DNA of 46,568 bases from Bacillota bacterium (GTDB taxonomy: Bacteria; Bacillota; Clostridia; Lachnospirales; Lachnospiraceae), in assembly GCA_023436065.1 (NCBI GenBank), contig JAEZKU010000007.1:1-46568 (forward strand), given 5' to 3'. This document shows positions 6,474 to 14,723 of the stretch, piece by piece. Positions within the stretch are counted from its first letter, which is position 1; every line of letters starts with the position of its first letter. The notes beneath the pieces are model-generated. The model was given only the letters and a program-made list of their open reading frames with translations, was not told the DNA's origin and ran no database searches. Both the position numbers and the translations under genes were made by a program.

Positions 6474-7553
6474 ATGATGCCTTTATTGGTATTACGTGAA
6501 CGTATTAAGAATTTTTATCAAAGACATGACATATATATCATACCTGTAGTAAAGTTTATCTTTGCCCTGATTTCATTTACTGCCATCAATATGGAGATAG
6601 GTTTTGATACCCGGTTGAAATCCGTACCGGTGGTGCTTGCACTATCCTTACTCAGTGCATTTACACCCTCCGCAGTCATGGTACTGCTGGCAACGCTGAT
6701 GGCAGCGTTACATGTGTTTTATGCTTCGCCGATGCTTTCGATACTGGTAGTCATACTGTTTATGATTATCTATTTCCTGTTTGCAAGGTTCACACCGAAG
6801 TATGGATATGTACTTCTGGCGTGTCCGATCCTGTTTGTATTTAAGATACCGTATGTGATCCCGATGCTTTTGGGCATCATAGCTACACCGATTGCGATTA
6901 TTCCTACCGCCTGTGGTGTCGCGGTATATTATATATTCCAGTTTGTGAAGGCGGCGGTCAATACACAGGTCAATACTACGGTGGATGATATCCTGAAGCT
7001 GTACACCGATGTGATTGACGGATTAACGAAAAACAAGCAGATGCTGATGTCGATTGTAATCTTTTCCTTGATTCTGCTGGTGGTTTACTATGTAAGAAGA
7101 ATGAAATTTGATTACGCCCATGAGATTTCGATTGCAGTAGGCGCTTTAACAAGTGTTCTGGGCTTTTTGATCAGTGATGTGATACTCGATAAATCAGATC
7201 AGATTTTTGCCATGATTTTAGGTACGATTGCTTCCGGAGTAATCGTTTATATCGTTCATTTCTTCCGTCTGACCTTGGATTATTCCGGGGTGGAGCTAGC
7301 ACAATTTGAGGATGATGTCTACTATTATTATGTGAAGGCGGTTCCGAAGATTACTGTCACGACTCCCGAGATGAAGGTCAAGCATATTAATGTGAAGGAG
7401 CTTTCCAAGGAAATATCCAGACAGAGCTCCTATAAACGGCGTACTGAGGAAGAGGAGTACGACGAAGAGGAAGACGCATTTACAGAGAATCATGATGACT
7501 TCAATTATGGCAATACTTCAAAATCAGTACGTAAGAACCGGATGGACGACTAG
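6474..7553 (+). CDS. Multi-pass membrane protein of unknown function, upstream of cdaA
   Basis: The product is 359 residues, with GGGAGGAAAC before the ATG. Eight or more hydrophobic segments are visible between residues 20 and 265 (for example PVVLALSLLSAFTPSAVMVL, MLSILVVILFMIIYFLF, MLMSIVIFSLILLVVYYV). A cytosolic tail of about 90 residues follows; it starts with ELAQFEDDVYYYYVKAVPKI, contains the acidic run EEEEYDEEEDAF (about 325), and ends in a basic patch. I do not recognise the family. It lies 31 bases before cdaA in the same direction with no terminator, so it is probably coexpressed with the c-di-AMP synthase. A regulatory or scaffolding partner is conceivable but not shown. Confidence 0.8.
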   Translation: MMPLLVLRERIKNFYQRHDIYIIPVVKFIFALISFTAINMEIGFDTRLKSVPVVLALSLLSAFTPSAVMVLLATLMAALHVFYASPMLSILVVILFMIIYFLFARFTPKYGYVLLACPILFVFKIPYVIPMLLGIIATPIAIIPTACGVAVYYIFQFVKAAVNTQVNTTVDDILKLYTDVIDGLTKNKQMLMSIVIFSLILLVVYYVRRMKFDYAHEISIAVGALTSVLGFLISDVILDKSDQIFAMILGTIASGVIVYIVHFFRLTLDYSGVELAQFEDDVYYYYVKAVPKITVTTPEMKVKHINVKELSKEISRQSSYKRRTEEEEYDEEEDAFTENHDDFNYGNTSKSVRKNRMDD

Positions 7554-7584
7554 TCATACAGTTTTACAGTAGGGGAGAAGGCAT

Positions 7585-8460
7585 ATGGAGGCTATCAAGA
7601 ATTTTATTAAGGATTATTTGGTGTGGATCTCACCACCGAAGATCAATATTACGGATATCGTTGAAATATGCATTCTGGCATACCTTATTTATCATGTCGT
7701 AAAATGGGTTAAGAATACAAGAGCCTGGGCTCTGGTGAAGGGTCTGGTCGTTGTTATGGCCTTCTGGCTTTTTGCGGTTATTCTTGATCTGAATGTCATC
7801 ATCTGGATTATTAAAAATACGATTAATGTAGGCATTATCGCAATTGTTATCCTGTTTCAGCCTGAATTTAGAAAGGCACTTGAACAGCTAGGTCAGAAGA
7901 ACCTGGTGAAATCCTTCATCAGCTTTGATGATTCCAGAGAGAATGATAAATTCTCCGATCACACCTTAAATGAGATAGTCAGAGCAACCTTTGAGCTGGC
8001 AAGAACCAAGACCGGCGCCTTGATTGTAATCGAGGAGGAGACCCCTCTGAACGATTTTGAAAGTACCGGAATATTTATTGACAGTTTGATCAGTAGTGAG
8101 CTTTTAATCAATATATTTGAACATAACACACCACTCCATGACGGAGCAGTGATACTTCGTGGAAACAGGATCGTTGCTGCCACCTGTTATCTTCCGTTAT
8201 CCGATAATATGCAGTTAAGCAAGGATTTGGGAACGCGGCATCGTGCCGGGATCGGCATCAGTGAGGTTACTGACAGCCTGACAATCATTGTATCTGAGGA
8301 GACAGGGAAGGTATCCATTGCCAAAGGAGGAAAATTAATCCGCAACGTCGATGGCGATTATCTGAGAGCAAAACTAGCTGATATACAGCATAAATCGGTT
8401 GAACCCAAGAAATTGAAATTGTGGAGGGGAAGAATAAAGAATGAAAGAGAAGTTGACTAG
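7585..8460 (+). CDS. cdaA: Diadenylate cyclase CdaA (c-di-AMP synthase)
   Basis: It condenses two ATP into cyclic di-AMP, the second messenger for potassium/osmotic balance and cell-wall homeostasis. The 291-residue product has three N-terminal membrane helices (about 24-42, 50-68, 74-92). The DAC domain follows with both catalytic motifs intact: DGA at 186-188 (HDGAVILRG) and RHR at 218-220 (GTRHRAGIGISE). A short basic C-terminal tail ends in WRGRIKNEREVD. The ribosome site AGGGGAGAAGG precedes the ATG. The gene overlaps the start of cdaR by 20 bases, which suggests translational coupling of synthase and regulator. The glmM gene that often follows in Firmicutes is not in this position. Confidence 0.96.
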   Translation: MEAIKNFIKDYLVWISPPKINITDIVEICILAYLIYHVVKWVKNTRAWALVKGLVVVMAFWLFAVILDLNVIIWIIKNTINVGIIAIVILFQPEFRKALEQLGQKNLVKSFISFDDSRENDKFSDHTLNEIVRATFELARTKTGALIVIEEETPLNDFESTGIFIDSLISSELLINIFEHNTPLHDGAVILRGNRIVAATCYLPLSDNMQLSKDLGTRHRAGIGISEVTDSLTIIVSEETGKVSIAKGGKLIRNVDGDYLRAKLADIQHKSVEPKKLKLWRGRIKNEREVD

Positions 8461-9658
8461 GAACATCGGCTTAAAAGTTCTGTCCATTATTCTTGCCGCC
8501 TTTTTATGGCTGTTAATTACCAATGTGGATGATCCCATCACAAGAGTACCTTTTGAAAATGTGAAGGTCAAGATACTGAATGAGGACGCCATCACGTCTC
8601 AGGGTAAGGTTTATGAGGTTTTGGAAGGAGCGGTCATAGATTTTAAAGTTGCTGCCAGAAGATCTATAGCAGATAATCTGACTGCGTCCGATTTTGAGAT
8701 AACCGCCAATTTCGCAAAGCTGTCGGAGGTTAATGCAGTTACGATCGATATCAAATGCCCCCGTTACGGAGATGAAGTAACAGTGACAGACGGTCTGTAT
8801 CAGGTTATGAAGATCAACCTGGAGGAAAAGATTGATAAGAATTTTAAGGTTTCAGTCGATACCAAGGGTACACCGGCTGAGGGCTATTGGGTCGGCGAGA
8901 AATCGGCAAGCACAATCATTACGGTGACAGGACCTAAGAGCAAGATAGAACGCATCAGCGAAATTGTCGCAGAAGTCAATGTGGCAGATGCTTCGGAGAA
9001 CTTCCGCAGTGTCGAGAAGCTGAAAGCAGTGGATAAGGAGGGCAAGGAGATCGACGCCTCCAATTTAACCTTCAGTGAGAGCTATGCAACCATCAATATC
9101 AGAATCTATCAGACGAGACAGATTGATCTGAATATCAATATCATAGGAACTCCTGCAAGTGGTTATGTAGTAACGAATGTGGATTATGAGCCTAAGAAGA
9201 TTGAGGTTGCAGGCAAGTATAGTGTATTGGATAAAGTGAAGGATCTTACGATTGAAGAAGATGTTACCGGAGCATATAATAGTATCGAGAAGGAAATCGA
9301 TCTCTCCGAGCAGCTGGAAGAAGGGCTGATTCTGGTAGGGGAAGATCAGACCGTAGCTTTGAATATCGTTATCGAAAAAGCATCCACAAAGGAGATAACG
9401 ATTTGGCCTGTGGATATTGAGATGCGGGGTCTGGGTCTGACAACCAATGCTACCATACTTACGCCCGGACCGATCGTACTGAAGGCGGAAGGAGCATCTA
9501 AGGATTTAAAGGATCTAAGCCGAAGTAATCTTAAGCCTTATATTAATTTACAAGAATATGCAGCGGGTACATTTTCTGTTCCGATCAAAGCAGATTTAGG
9601 AGCCGATCTATCCCTGATCGGTAATCCAACCATCAGCGTAATGATAGCAGATAAATGA
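8441..9658 (+). CDS. cdaR: CdaR, YbbR-domain regulator of CdaA
   Basis: This 405-residue membrane-anchored extracytoplasmic protein has one N-terminal helix (IGLKVLSIILAAFLWLLITNV, about 9-29). A chain of YbbR repeats follows, recognisable by recurring D-x-x-N-h-x-h-x-G-x-P-x-x-G-Y patterns: KGTPAEGYWVGE at about 143 and IIGTPASGYVVTNV at about 235. In Firmicutes CdaR binds CdaA and adjusts c-di-AMP production. The ATG lies inside the cdaA 3' end, and the ribosome site GTGGAGGGGAAG is also within cdaA. The four-repeat length is normal. Transcription continues into the HPr gene 29 bases downstream. Confidence 0.93.
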   Translation: MKEKLTRNIGLKVLSIILAAFLWLLITNVDDPITRVPFENVKVKILNEDAITSQGKVYEVLEGAVIDFKVAARRSIADNLTASDFEITANFAKLSEVNAVTIDIKCPRYGDEVTVTDGLYQVMKINLEEKIDKNFKVSVDTKGTPAEGYWVGEKSASTIITVTGPKSKIERISEIVAEVNVADASENFRSVEKLKAVDKEGKEIDASNLTFSESYATINIRIYQTRQIDLNINIIGTPASGYVVTNVDYEPKKIEVAGKYSVLDKVKDLTIEEDVTGAYNSIEKEIDLSEQLEEGLILVGEDQTVALNIVIEKASTKEITIWPVDIEMRGLGLTTNATILTPGPIVLKAEGASKDLKDLSRSNLKPYINLQEYAAGTFSVPIKADLGADLSLIGNPTISVMIADK

Positions 9659-9687
9659 CAGCATTGACTTAAGATAGGAGGTATCTC

Positions 9688-9966
9688 ATGGTTAGTAAGA
9701 AAATAATCATCAATATCCCAGCCGGTCTTCATCTGAGACCGATCAGCGTATTATGCAACAGAGCCATTGATTTTAAGTCAACCGTTACAATAAGACTGGG
9801 CGACAAATCCGTAAATGCCAAAAGCGTATTAGGAGTGCTGTCTGCATGCGTGAAACATGATGATGAGATAGAACTGATCTGCGAAGGCCCGGATGAGTCG
9901 GAGGCTCTGGCTGTCCTGTCCGAAATGATCACAGGCGGACTAGGGGATGAGTTCATCAAGAAATGA
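9688..9966 (+). CDS. HPr-family phosphocarrier protein
   Basis: This 92-residue HPr homologue has both regulatory sites: H15 in AGLHLRP (phosphorylated by enzyme I in the PTS) and S46 in AKSVLGVLSA (HPr kinase site in Firmicutes). His at 15 rules out a Crh-type protein, which has Gln there. The ribosome site ATAGGAGGT lies 7 bases before the ATG. No PTS enzyme I gene is nearby; instead the gene closes the cdaA-cdaR operon. It may therefore be a second HPr with a signalling role rather than the main ptsH. That is inference from context only. Confidence 0.9.
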   Translation: MVSKKIIINIPAGLHLRPISVLCNRAIDFKSTVTIRLGDKSVNAKSVLGVLSACVKHDDEIELICEGPDESEALAVLSEMITGGLGDEFIKK

Positions 9967-9970
9967 AATA

Positions 9971-10003
9971 GGGGTTGCATATGCAACCCCATGATGCTAT
10001 AAT
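9971..10003 (+). promoter_or_regulatory. Promoter with -35 buried in a 20-bp perfect palindrome
   Basis: The palindrome GGGGTTGCATATGCAACCCC occupies 9971-9990. Its left half supplies -35 TTGCAT (9975-9980). A 17-base spacer leads to -10 TATAAT (9998-10003), preceded by TGC. The palindrome has no loop and no T-run after it, so an operator fits better than a terminator of the HPr gene. Confidence 0.65.
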
Positions 10004-10074
10004 ACAAGTCACAATTATTTCAACATAACCAACTATTTGCTAATATTCGAAAATATATTCTAAACACCATGTTG

Positions 10075-10222
10075 ACAGCAGATTAATACTACCGACCACG
10101 GGGTGTAAGCGGCTATCGGATGGTGTACTCCTATATATTCGCTTTAATAAATTAAAGCGTTAGACTGGTATAGCAAGACAGTCGTGATATTTAATTATCT
10201 TACATAGAAAGGATCTGATGTT
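10075..10222 (+). ncRNA. Probable structured RNA upstream of leuA (possible raiA-motif RNA)
   Basis: This is a non-coding stretch with its own promoter and dense pairing. ACAGCAGAT (about 10074-10082) pairs, with one mismatch, with ATCTGATGT (about 10215-10223), closing the domain. Inside lie CCGA/TCGG (10092-10095 with 10116-10119), a hairpin CGCTTTAA/TTAAAGCG (10140-10159), and GACTG/CAGTC (10163-10183). GC-rich, conserved-looking segments such as ACCACGGGGTGTAAGCGG resemble published clostridial structured RNAs. The raiA motif is one candidate from memory; I could not test it. No T-box AGGGTGGnACCGCG signature is present, so an amino-acid T-box is unlikely. It may be either an independent RNA or the leuA leader. 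Confidence 0.5.
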
Positions 10223-10285
10223 GTTGGGACTCGCGTAGATAACACCAAGTTATTTATTGTCAAACTGTACAGCGTGATTTATCGA

Positions 10286-10323
10286 CTCCGTCGTTAGTAT
10301 GATTGCTATGGACGAAGATTTTT
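10286..10323 (+). terminator. Terminator/attenuator-like hairpin just before leuA
   Basis: CTCCGTC (10286-10292) pairs with GACGAAG (10311-10317) with one mismatch. Inside, TAGTA pairs with TGCTA around a TGAT loop. TTTTT follows at 10319-10323. It stands 28 bases before the leuA ATG, so it may end the upstream RNA or attenuate leuA. Confidence 0.5.
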
Positions 10324-10350
10324 CATCATATTGACGAGGAGGATACTATT

Positions 10351-12018
10351 ATGTTGAATTTTAAAAGATATCAAAGAAATCCCGTGATTGAGTTAAAGGA
10401 AAGACAATGGCCGGGAAAGCAGATTGAGAAAGCACCGATCTGGTGTAGCGTTGACTTAAGGGATGGCAATCAGGCTTTAATCGAGCCTATGGTTGTAGAA
10501 GAGAAGATTGAATTCTTTCAGCTTTTGGTGAAGCTGGGCTTTAAAGAGATTGAAGTAGGGTTTCCCTCCGCTTCGCAGATTGAATTTGATTTCCTGCGTC
10601 AGCTCGTAGATCGTAAATTAATTCCTGATGATGTGACGGTACAGGTCCTGGTACAGTGCAGGGAACATTTGCTGAAAAGAACCTTTGAATCACTGGTAGG
10701 TGTGAAGCGCGCAGTCGTACATATCTATAATTCTACTTCGACCCTTCAGAGAGACGTTGTGTTCCATATGTCCAAGGAGGAGATCAAGCAGATTGCGATT
10801 GAAGGAACTAAGCTGGTAAAGGAGTACGCAAAGGACTTTCCGGGAGAGATCGTTCTGGAATATTCACCGGAGAGCTTCAGTGGTACTGAGGTGGATTATG
10901 CATTGGAGGTATGTACTGCAGTTCAGGAAATCTGGCAGCCCACCCCTGAGAAGAAGATCATCTTTAATCTTCCTGCTACCGTGGAGATGAATACGCCAAA
11001 TGTTTATGCTGACCAGATAGAATGGATGAGCACGCATTTCAAAGACCGTGATTCTATTATCTTAAGTGTACATCCCCATAACGACCGCGGAACGGGTGTT
11101 GCCATTGCCGAGCTTGCCATGCTTGCAGGTGCGGACAGAGTAGAGGGAACGTTATTCGGAAACGGCGAAAGAACGGGTAATGTTGATGTCTTAACCTTAG
11201 CATATAATATGTTTTCCCAGGGAATTAACCCTGAGCTGGAAATTGACAATATTAACGAAATTATTGAAGCTTATGAACGTCTTTGCAAGATGAGAGTCCA
11301 CGAAAGACATCCATATGCAGGTAAACTGGTATTTACCGCATTCTCCGGTTCCCACCAGGATGCCATTAATAAGGGTATTAAGGCAATGAAGGAACGTAAC
11401 AGTGCCTTCTGGGCAGTACCCTATCTGCCGATTGATCCTTCTGACATCGGAAGACAATACGAGCCGATTGTTCGTATTAACAGCCAGTCCGGTAAGGGCG
11501 GAGTTGCATTTATTATGGAGACCTATTACGGTTTCAAGCTGCCTAAGGGTATGCATAAGGAATTTGCCGATGTCATCCAGAAGTTATCCGAGGTTCAGGG
11601 TGAGGTGGCTCCGGATCAGATCATGAATGAATTTAAGGTATGCTATCTGGATAAAAAGGAACCTCTGCACTTTAGAAAATGCAGGATTGAAGATATGACT
11701 GATAAGGACGAATCCTGTACCAGAGCGGAGATTCTTTACACGAACCGTGATGTAGAAAAGACCTTTGCAGCAACCGGTAATGGTCCCATCGATGCGGTAC
11801 TGAACGGACTGATGAAGGAGCTGGATATCGATATCAAGGTTCTTGATTACACAGAGCACGCTTTGGGCGGTGGTGCGAATGCACAGGCTGCAGCATATAT
11901 TCATATGCTGGATGTGAGAACCGGAAGAACGACCTTTGGCGTAGGCGTTAGCTCCAATATCACAAGAGCTTCCATCCGTGCGATCTTCAGTGCATTGAAT
12001 CGTCTTGGTTTAGAATAA
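10351..12018 (+). CDS. leuA: 2-isopropylmalate synthase
   Basis: It condenses acetyl-CoA and 2-ketoisovalerate to 2-isopropylmalate, the committed step of leucine synthesis. The 555-residue product belongs to the longer (yeast/actinobacterial-like) LeuA type. The TIM-barrel catalytic part shows SVDLRDGNQAL (about 33-43), the metal-binding HPHND in LSVHPHNDRGTG (about 235) and EGTLFGNGERTGN. The C-terminal regulatory dimer domain ends in DYTEHALGGGANAQAAAYIH and is the site of leucine feedback in the family. The start at 10351 is chosen because GACGAGGAGG lies 8 bases upstream; an earlier in-frame TTG at 10303 falls in the upstream hairpin. No leuBCD genes are adjacent. Confidence 0.97.
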   Translation: MLNFKRYQRNPVIELKERQWPGKQIEKAPIWCSVDLRDGNQALIEPMVVEEKIEFFQLLVKLGFKEIEVGFPSASQIEFDFLRQLVDRKLIPDDVTVQVLVQCREHLLKRTFESLVGVKRAVVHIYNSTSTLQRDVVFHMSKEEIKQIAIEGTKLVKEYAKDFPGEIVLEYSPESFSGTEVDYALEVCTAVQEIWQPTPEKKIIFNLPATVEMNTPNVYADQIEWMSTHFKDRDSIILSVHPHNDRGTGVAIAELAMLAGADRVEGTLFGNGERTGNVDVLTLAYNMFSQGINPELEIDNINEIIEAYERLCKMRVHERHPYAGKLVFTAFSGSHQDAINKGIKAMKERNSAFWAVPYLPIDPSDIGRQYEPIVRINSQSGKGGVAFIMETYYGFKLPKGMHKEFADVIQKLSEVQGEVAPDQIMNEFKVCYLDKKEPLHFRKCRIEDMTDKDESCTRAEILYTNRDVEKTFAATGNGPIDAVLNGLMKELDIDIKVLDYTEHALGGGANAQAAAYIHMLDVRTGRTTFGVGVSSNITRASIRAIFSALNRLGLE

Positions 12019-12046
12019 CTCAAGCGAAATATTCATTTACAATAGT

Positions 12047-12112
12047 ATGAGTGTTGTTGTTAAGCTTTTCGAGTCTGAAAGACCGGGGCTAACATAACAC
12101 TCATTCTTTTTG
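12047..12112 (+). terminator. Terminator after leuA
   Basis: ATGAGTGTT (12047-12055) pairs with AACACTCAT (12096-12104). The stem continues imperfectly through TGTTAAGC/GCTAACAT, and TTCTTTTTG follows. Confidence 0.75.
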
Positions 12113-12138
12113 TGCTTAAGGTAAGTGTCAAAGCATAC

Positions 12139-12192
12139 TCTATGATTGTTATGCTCCGTCCTGAGAGGTTGCACATCTATGATAGTTATGCT
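12139..12192 (+). repeat. 17-base direct repeat in the leuA to teichoic-acid intergenic region
   Basis: TCTATGATTGTTATGCT (12139-12155) recurs with one change as TCTATGATAGTTATGCT (12176-12192), 37 bases apart. It lies in an otherwise empty region of about 200 bases (12113-12317) upstream of a strong promoter. No coding potential was seen. It could be a pair of activator sites; nothing more can be said. Confidence 0.45.
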
Positions 12193-12317
12193 ACTTCCGG
12201 GGAGTTAGTACACTAATTTGATTTTGTATGTTAGTCATTGGGCTTCCTACGTTTGAAATGGAAGGAGATGGTAAGACTTTAGAAAATATCATATGATGGT
12301 CTGGCGAAGGGGGTTCC

Positions 12318-12346
12318 TTGACTTACCTTCCTTATAATGCTATAAT
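12318..12346 (+). promoter_or_regulatory. Promoter of the teichoic-acid cluster
   Basis: -35 TTGACT (12318-12323), a 17-base spacer, and -10 TATAAT (12341-12346) preceded by TGC. The coding start is at 12405 with TGGAGGAC as ribosome site. Confidence 0.75.
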
Positions 12347-12404
12347 TCCTATACTGTGGTTACATGTATGATAGGACAGATCCATCATATATGGAGGACA
12401 CAAA

Positions 12405-14690
12405 ATGAAGATTAGTATCATTATTCCGTTTCACAGAGGAGAAGCTTACCTAAGAGATTGTCTTGACAGTCTGAAGGAGCAGAAAGAGTTGGATGCTGCC
12501 GATTTGAAGCTGGAGATACTGCTGATCTGTGATCATGCGCAGGAAAGTGAATACAAGCATCTGACAAAGGCATCTGACAGAATATCTATTCTGACCTATC
12601 AGCTTCAGGAGAAGACGGGGGTAGCCGCTGCAAGAAATCTCGGATTGAGTAAGGCTACCGGAGATTATGTATACTTCCTTGACAGCGATGATTATCTTTA
12701 TGACAATACAATTGCCATCCTGTCCCAGGCTGCTTTGCAGCAGGAAGAGGATATCATCTACGGGAAGAAGCAAGGGACCTGGTTTGGGCGTAGTGTTTTT
12801 CTGACACAGGAGAAAGAAGCAGAGGATACTGAAGACGATGATTCAGGTAGCTCGGAGGAAACGTCAAATTCGGACGACAATACTTCTGCAGAAGCCTATG
12901 ATACGGATGACATGATATCAGAGGATAGAGATCCTGAAAAGCTTCGCAAGCAGGCTTATCGTATTTTGGTTGCTAAGAGGAAGGGAGTACGTAATATCTC
13001 CGTACTGAATATTCTCTTCAGAAGGAGCTTCATTGAATCTCATCACATCTCCTTTCCCGAGGAGTTGGTATATTTTTCTGATGTACCGTTCCTTTTAGAA
13101 GCGCTGTCAAAGACGGAGCATTTTCTATATGTTCCGGATGCAAGATATATCAAGAGAAAACATAATGATTCGATCCATTTCCCTTCACTTTCGCAAATGA
13201 AGGATCCGATGCGCTTTTATGACTTTTTAGACACCTATTATGAAACAATAAATAGAATCCCCGAGGATTCTGAGCTGAAACAGCTCCTTGACAAAAAATA
13301 TATTACTTATTATACGAATGTATTTGCCCCGAAGCTGAAGAGAAGTAAAAATGATATTTGGCGTGAAGAAAATTTCGATAGTATGAAAGAGATTTTGGGT
13401 CATACACATACTGAAGTTCTCAGGGAGCTTACGGGATATAAGAGAAGGATCGTCAGGGCGTTGCTGAGTGAGAAACGCAAGACCTCGATCCGTATTGTAA
13501 CGATACATTTGGGCTATCTGAAACTGAAGAAGATTTTTAAGAACAAAAGGGTACTTTTGATGTACCTCTATCATCATTACTTTACGAAGTGGTCGTTAAA
13601 GAATAATTGGATCTTGTTTGAAAGCTTTTTCGGTAAAAGCTATTCCGACAGTCCGAAGTATATTTATGAGTACTTATCGAAAAATTTTCCCGGAAAGTAT
13701 CGGATGATCTGGGTGATTGATAAGATAAACACGAAAATCCCCTATCAACATAAGAAGATCAGGCGGTTTTCCTTACGGTACTATTATTATCTGGGTCGCT
13801 GTGGTTATATTGTATTCAATTGCAGACAACCTGAATGGGTCATCAAGCGGGAGAACAATGTATTTTTGCAGACCTGGCACGGAACACCGCTGAAAAAGCT
13901 GGTGTTCGACATTGATGAGATCGTTTCGGCATCTCCAAGGTATAAGCAGCAATTTTATAAACAGTCCAGAGCATGGGACTATCTGATTGCTCCGAATGAA
14001 TTCAGCAGTAAGACCTTCAGACGCTGCTTTGCGTATGATAATGTCATGCTGGAGACGGGATATCCGAGAAATGATATCCTGCATGCGCCGGATAAGGATA
14101 AGATAGCGAGAGGAATTCGAACAAGGCTTGGGATTGCTTTGGATAAGAAAACAATTTTGTATGCCCCTACCTGGCGGGATGATGTTTACTACGGAAAGGG
14201 GCAGTACAAATTCGAACTTCGCCTAGACTTAGAGCTGATGAGGAAGCAACTGGGCGAAGAATATGTCATTTTACTCAGAACCCATTATTTTATTGCAGAT
14301 TCAATCGCTTTAGAAGCAATGAACGGTTTTGCTTATAATGTGTCCCGGTATGATGATATTTCCGAGCTGTACCTGATTTCGGATATCCTGATTACAGACT
14401 ATTCCTCGGTATTCTTTGACTATGCCAATTTAAAAAGGCCGATGCTGTTCTTTACCTATGATTTGGATAAGTACAGGGATATCCTTCGTGGGTTTTACTT
14501 TGATATTGAAAAAGAGGTCCCGGGACCATTATTATATACGACTGATGAGGTGATTCAAGCGATTAAGGGAATAGATTCCATAAATCGTGAATATCACCAA
14601 AGATACGATCAATTCTATCATAGATTTTGTGATTGGGAAGATGGACATGCAGCTGAAAAAGTGGTAAAATCAGTGTTTGTAGATGATTAA
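12405..14690 (+). CDS. Bifunctional GT2 glycosyltransferase / CDP-glycerol glycerophosphotransferase
   Basis: This is a 761-residue fusion. The N-terminal half is a GT-A family 2 transferase: MKISIIIPFHRGEAYLRDCLDSL at the start, AAARNLGLSKATGDYVYFLDSDD (about 77-99) with the DSDD metal motif. Between about 137 and 172 is a strongly acidic, Ser/Asp/Glu-rich low-complexity insert. The C-terminal half is a TagB/TagF-type CDP-glycerol glycerophosphotransferase with TWHGTPLKKL (about 489), LYAPTWRDD (about 585) and ITDYSSVFFDYA (about 662). The product probably adds a sugar and polymerises or primes poly(glycerol-phosphate) at the cytosolic membrane face. It heads a cluster with exporter and activating-enzyme genes. 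The exact linkage made cannot be read from sequence. Confidence 0.9.
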   Translation: MKISIIIPFHRGEAYLRDCLDSLKEQKELDAADLKLEILLICDHAQESEYKHLTKASDRISILTYQLQEKTGVAAARNLGLSKATGDYVYFLDSDDYLYDNTIAILSQAALQQEEDIIYGKKQGTWFGRSVFLTQEKEAEDTEDDDSGSSEETSNSDDNTSAEAYDTDDMISEDRDPEKLRKQAYRILVAKRKGVRNISVLNILFRRSFIESHHISFPEELVYFSDVPFLLEALSKTEHFLYVPDARYIKRKHNDSIHFPSLSQMKDPMRFYDFLDTYYETINRIPEDSELKQLLDKKYITYYTNVFAPKLKRSKNDIWREENFDSMKEILGHTHTEVLRELTGYKRRIVRALLSEKRKTSIRIVTIHLGYLKLKKIFKNKRVLLMYLYHHYFTKWSLKNNWILFESFFGKSYSDSPKYIYEYLSKNFPGKYRMIWVIDKINTKIPYQHKKIRRFSLRYYYYLGRCGYIVFNCRQPEWVIKRENNVFLQTWHGTPLKKLVFDIDEIVSASPRYKQQFYKQSRAWDYLIAPNEFSSKTFRRCFAYDNVMLETGYPRNDILHAPDKDKIARGIRTRLGIALDKKTILYAPTWRDDVYYGKGQYKFELRLDLELMRKQLGEEYVILLRTHYFIADSIALEAMNGFAYNVSRYDDISELYLISDILITDYSSVFFDYANLKRPMLFFTYDLDKYRDILRGFYFDIEKEVPGPLLYTTDEVIQAIKGIDSINREYHQRYDQFYHRFCDWEDGHAAEKVVKSVFVDD

Positions 14691-14723
14691 GGCCAGACTT
14701 TCGCTGGCATGATGGAGGTAAGC

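Noticed and set aside
9971..9990. Rho-independent terminator of the HPr gene
   Set aside because: The palindrome has no natural loop and no T-run follows; instead a well-spaced -10 box does.
10003..10350. T-box or leucine leader-peptide attenuator for leuA
   Set aside because: No AGGGTGGnACCGCG T-box sequence and no short frame rich in Leu codons were found. The structured RNA has other pairings.
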